Source: Gammaproteobacteria bacterium (GTDB taxonomy: Bacteria > Pseudomonadota > Gammaproteobacteria > Pseudomonadales > Azotimanducaceae). From it: 6,571 nucleotides of DNA. The notes under the pieces are model-generated. The model saw only the letters and a program-made list of their open reading frames with translations. It ran no database searches and had not been told where the DNA came from. Position numbers and translations under genes: made by a program. The stretch's first letter is position 1. Each line of letters begins with the position of its first letter. Location of the stretch: NCBI GenBank assembly GCA_009840715.1, contig VXNE01000631.1:1-6571 (forward strand), read 5' to 3'. Positions 6,011-6,571 of this stretch are shown here, in pieces.

Positions 6011-6394
6011 GCTACCTTCTCGATACGAACGTCATCAGCAACGTCACCAAGCCTGCGCCGTCCCAGTCCCTGCTCTCCTGGCTGGCCGAGCAGCCCGATG
6101 ACGACCTGTTCATCTCCGGCTGACCATCGCGGAGATACGCCGCGGAGTGATCGAGCACCCCATCGGTCGCCGACGCGACCGCACGGAGGCCTGGTTCGCC
6201 GGCCCGGATGGCCCATCGGTCCTGCTCAGGGGCCGCGTCCTCTCATTCGACGAAGCCGCCGGTCTCGTCCGGGCTGGATTGATGGCCCGCGGGAAGGCCA
6301 GCGGACCGGCTGTGCAGCCCGGCGGACGAACTGATCGCGGCGACCGGCATCGTGCATGACGTGCCCCCTGCTGACCCGGGACTGGGTGATGCGC
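6003..6394 (+). pseudogene. vapC: VapC-type PIN-domain toxin, broken by four frame changes
   Basis: No single frame encodes this protein, but joining frames recovers about 130 residues in the normal VapC order and length. Frame 1 (6013-6117) gives YLLDTNVIS, holding the first catalytic Asp, then SWLAEQPDDDLFIS. Frame 3 (6120-6305) gives LTIAEIRRGV, holding the conserved Glu, then GRRRDRTEAWFAGP and FDEAAGLV. Frame 1 again (6307-6366) gives SPADELIAATGIVHD, the third acidic site. Frame 2 (from 6368) gives LLTRD, the last acidic site. Three junctions are repaired by removing one C: from the C4 run 6007-6010, the C pair 6306-6307 and the C5 run 6364-6368. The fourth needs one base added near 6118. 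The start would be GTG at 6003. VapC enzymes are Mg-dependent RNases silenced by a VapB antitoxin; no vapB is visible in the 79 bases before it. All four acidic positions survive, so decay is recent or the indels are sequence errors. Confidence 0.8.
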
Positions 6395-6571
6395 CGTTCC
6401 GCGATCGTGCCGCTGGCCAGAGGGCCTGCTGTCAGGAAGAAGGAAGAAGAGTCGGTCTCCCACGCTCGACGGCGCCGATATCCCACACGTTGCGGAGCGC
6501 ATCGCCCCTTTGGGTCTCGGTTACCCATCCGCATGATGGACGTTTCCAGCCACTTGGGAGCGCCCGCGCGT
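6395..6571. other. Unassigned tail after the vapC remnant
   Basis: About 180 bases to the window end with no recognisable protein, RNA or repeat in six frames. A purine-only stretch, GAAGAAGGAAGAAGAG (6436-6451), is the only compositional oddity. Short open frames on both strands look like GC-rich noise. Given the decay just before it, this may be the remainder of a degraded accessory segment. Confidence 0.5.

Noticed and set aside
6147..6359. A 70-residue plus-strand open frame as an independent small gene
   Set aside because: Its sequence is the middle of the PIN domain; homology continues on both sides in other frames, so it is a fragment and not a gene.
6110..6534. Minus-strand open frames near the right end
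   Set aside because: They are antisense to the VapC remnant, rich in Arg, Ser and Pro, and without recognisable motifs.

Overview
This is a GC-rich bacterial window holding five complete protein genes, one broken toxin gene and two uninformative ends. The organism cannot be named from the sequence alone. The high GC content, the DUF5916-type outer-membrane barrel (so a Gram-negative envelope) and the mix of a cd01299-like amidohydrolase, an MBL hydrolase and a VapC-type toxin would fit a Gemmatimonadota- or Acidobacteriota-like environmental genome. That placement is inference.

Layout. Positions 1-67 are almost pure C and look like an artefact at the end of a contig. Three genes then lie on the minus strand, in transcription order: a secreted CBM9-like/DUF5916 outer-membrane barrel protein (3749 to 1578), an MBL-fold metallo-hydrolase with a winged-helix tail (1546 to 431) and a small PGPGW-like membrane protein (419 to 81). 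They are closely packed, with gaps of 31 and 11 bases. The MBL gene also has its own promoter-like signal, an exact TATAAT seven bases before its ATG, which would give a leaderless mRNA. A 57-base divergent gap (3750-3806) separates this string from a plus-strand pair: a metal-dependent amidohydrolase (3807-5033) and an alpha/beta-hydrolase esterase (5054-5923). The pair is 20 bases apart and the esterase has a perfect AAGGAG Shine-Dalgarno sequence.

Downstream of the esterase, 5924-6571 holds no intact gene. Joining pieces of three reading frames between about 6003 and 6394 recovers a nearly full-length VapC-type PIN-domain toxin. It carries four single-base indels, three of them readable as an extra C. 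No VapB antitoxin is visible before it. An imperfect hairpin (5970-6010) covers its inferred start. The final 180 bases are unassigned.

Functionally, the two soluble hydrolases on the plus strand and the MBL hydrolase on the minus strand look catabolic or detoxifying, with an outer-membrane protein beside them. No substrate can be read from the sequence. I see no strong case for a new multi-gene system. The most useful observations are the frame-broken VapC and the TATAAT signals at two minus-strand gene starts.
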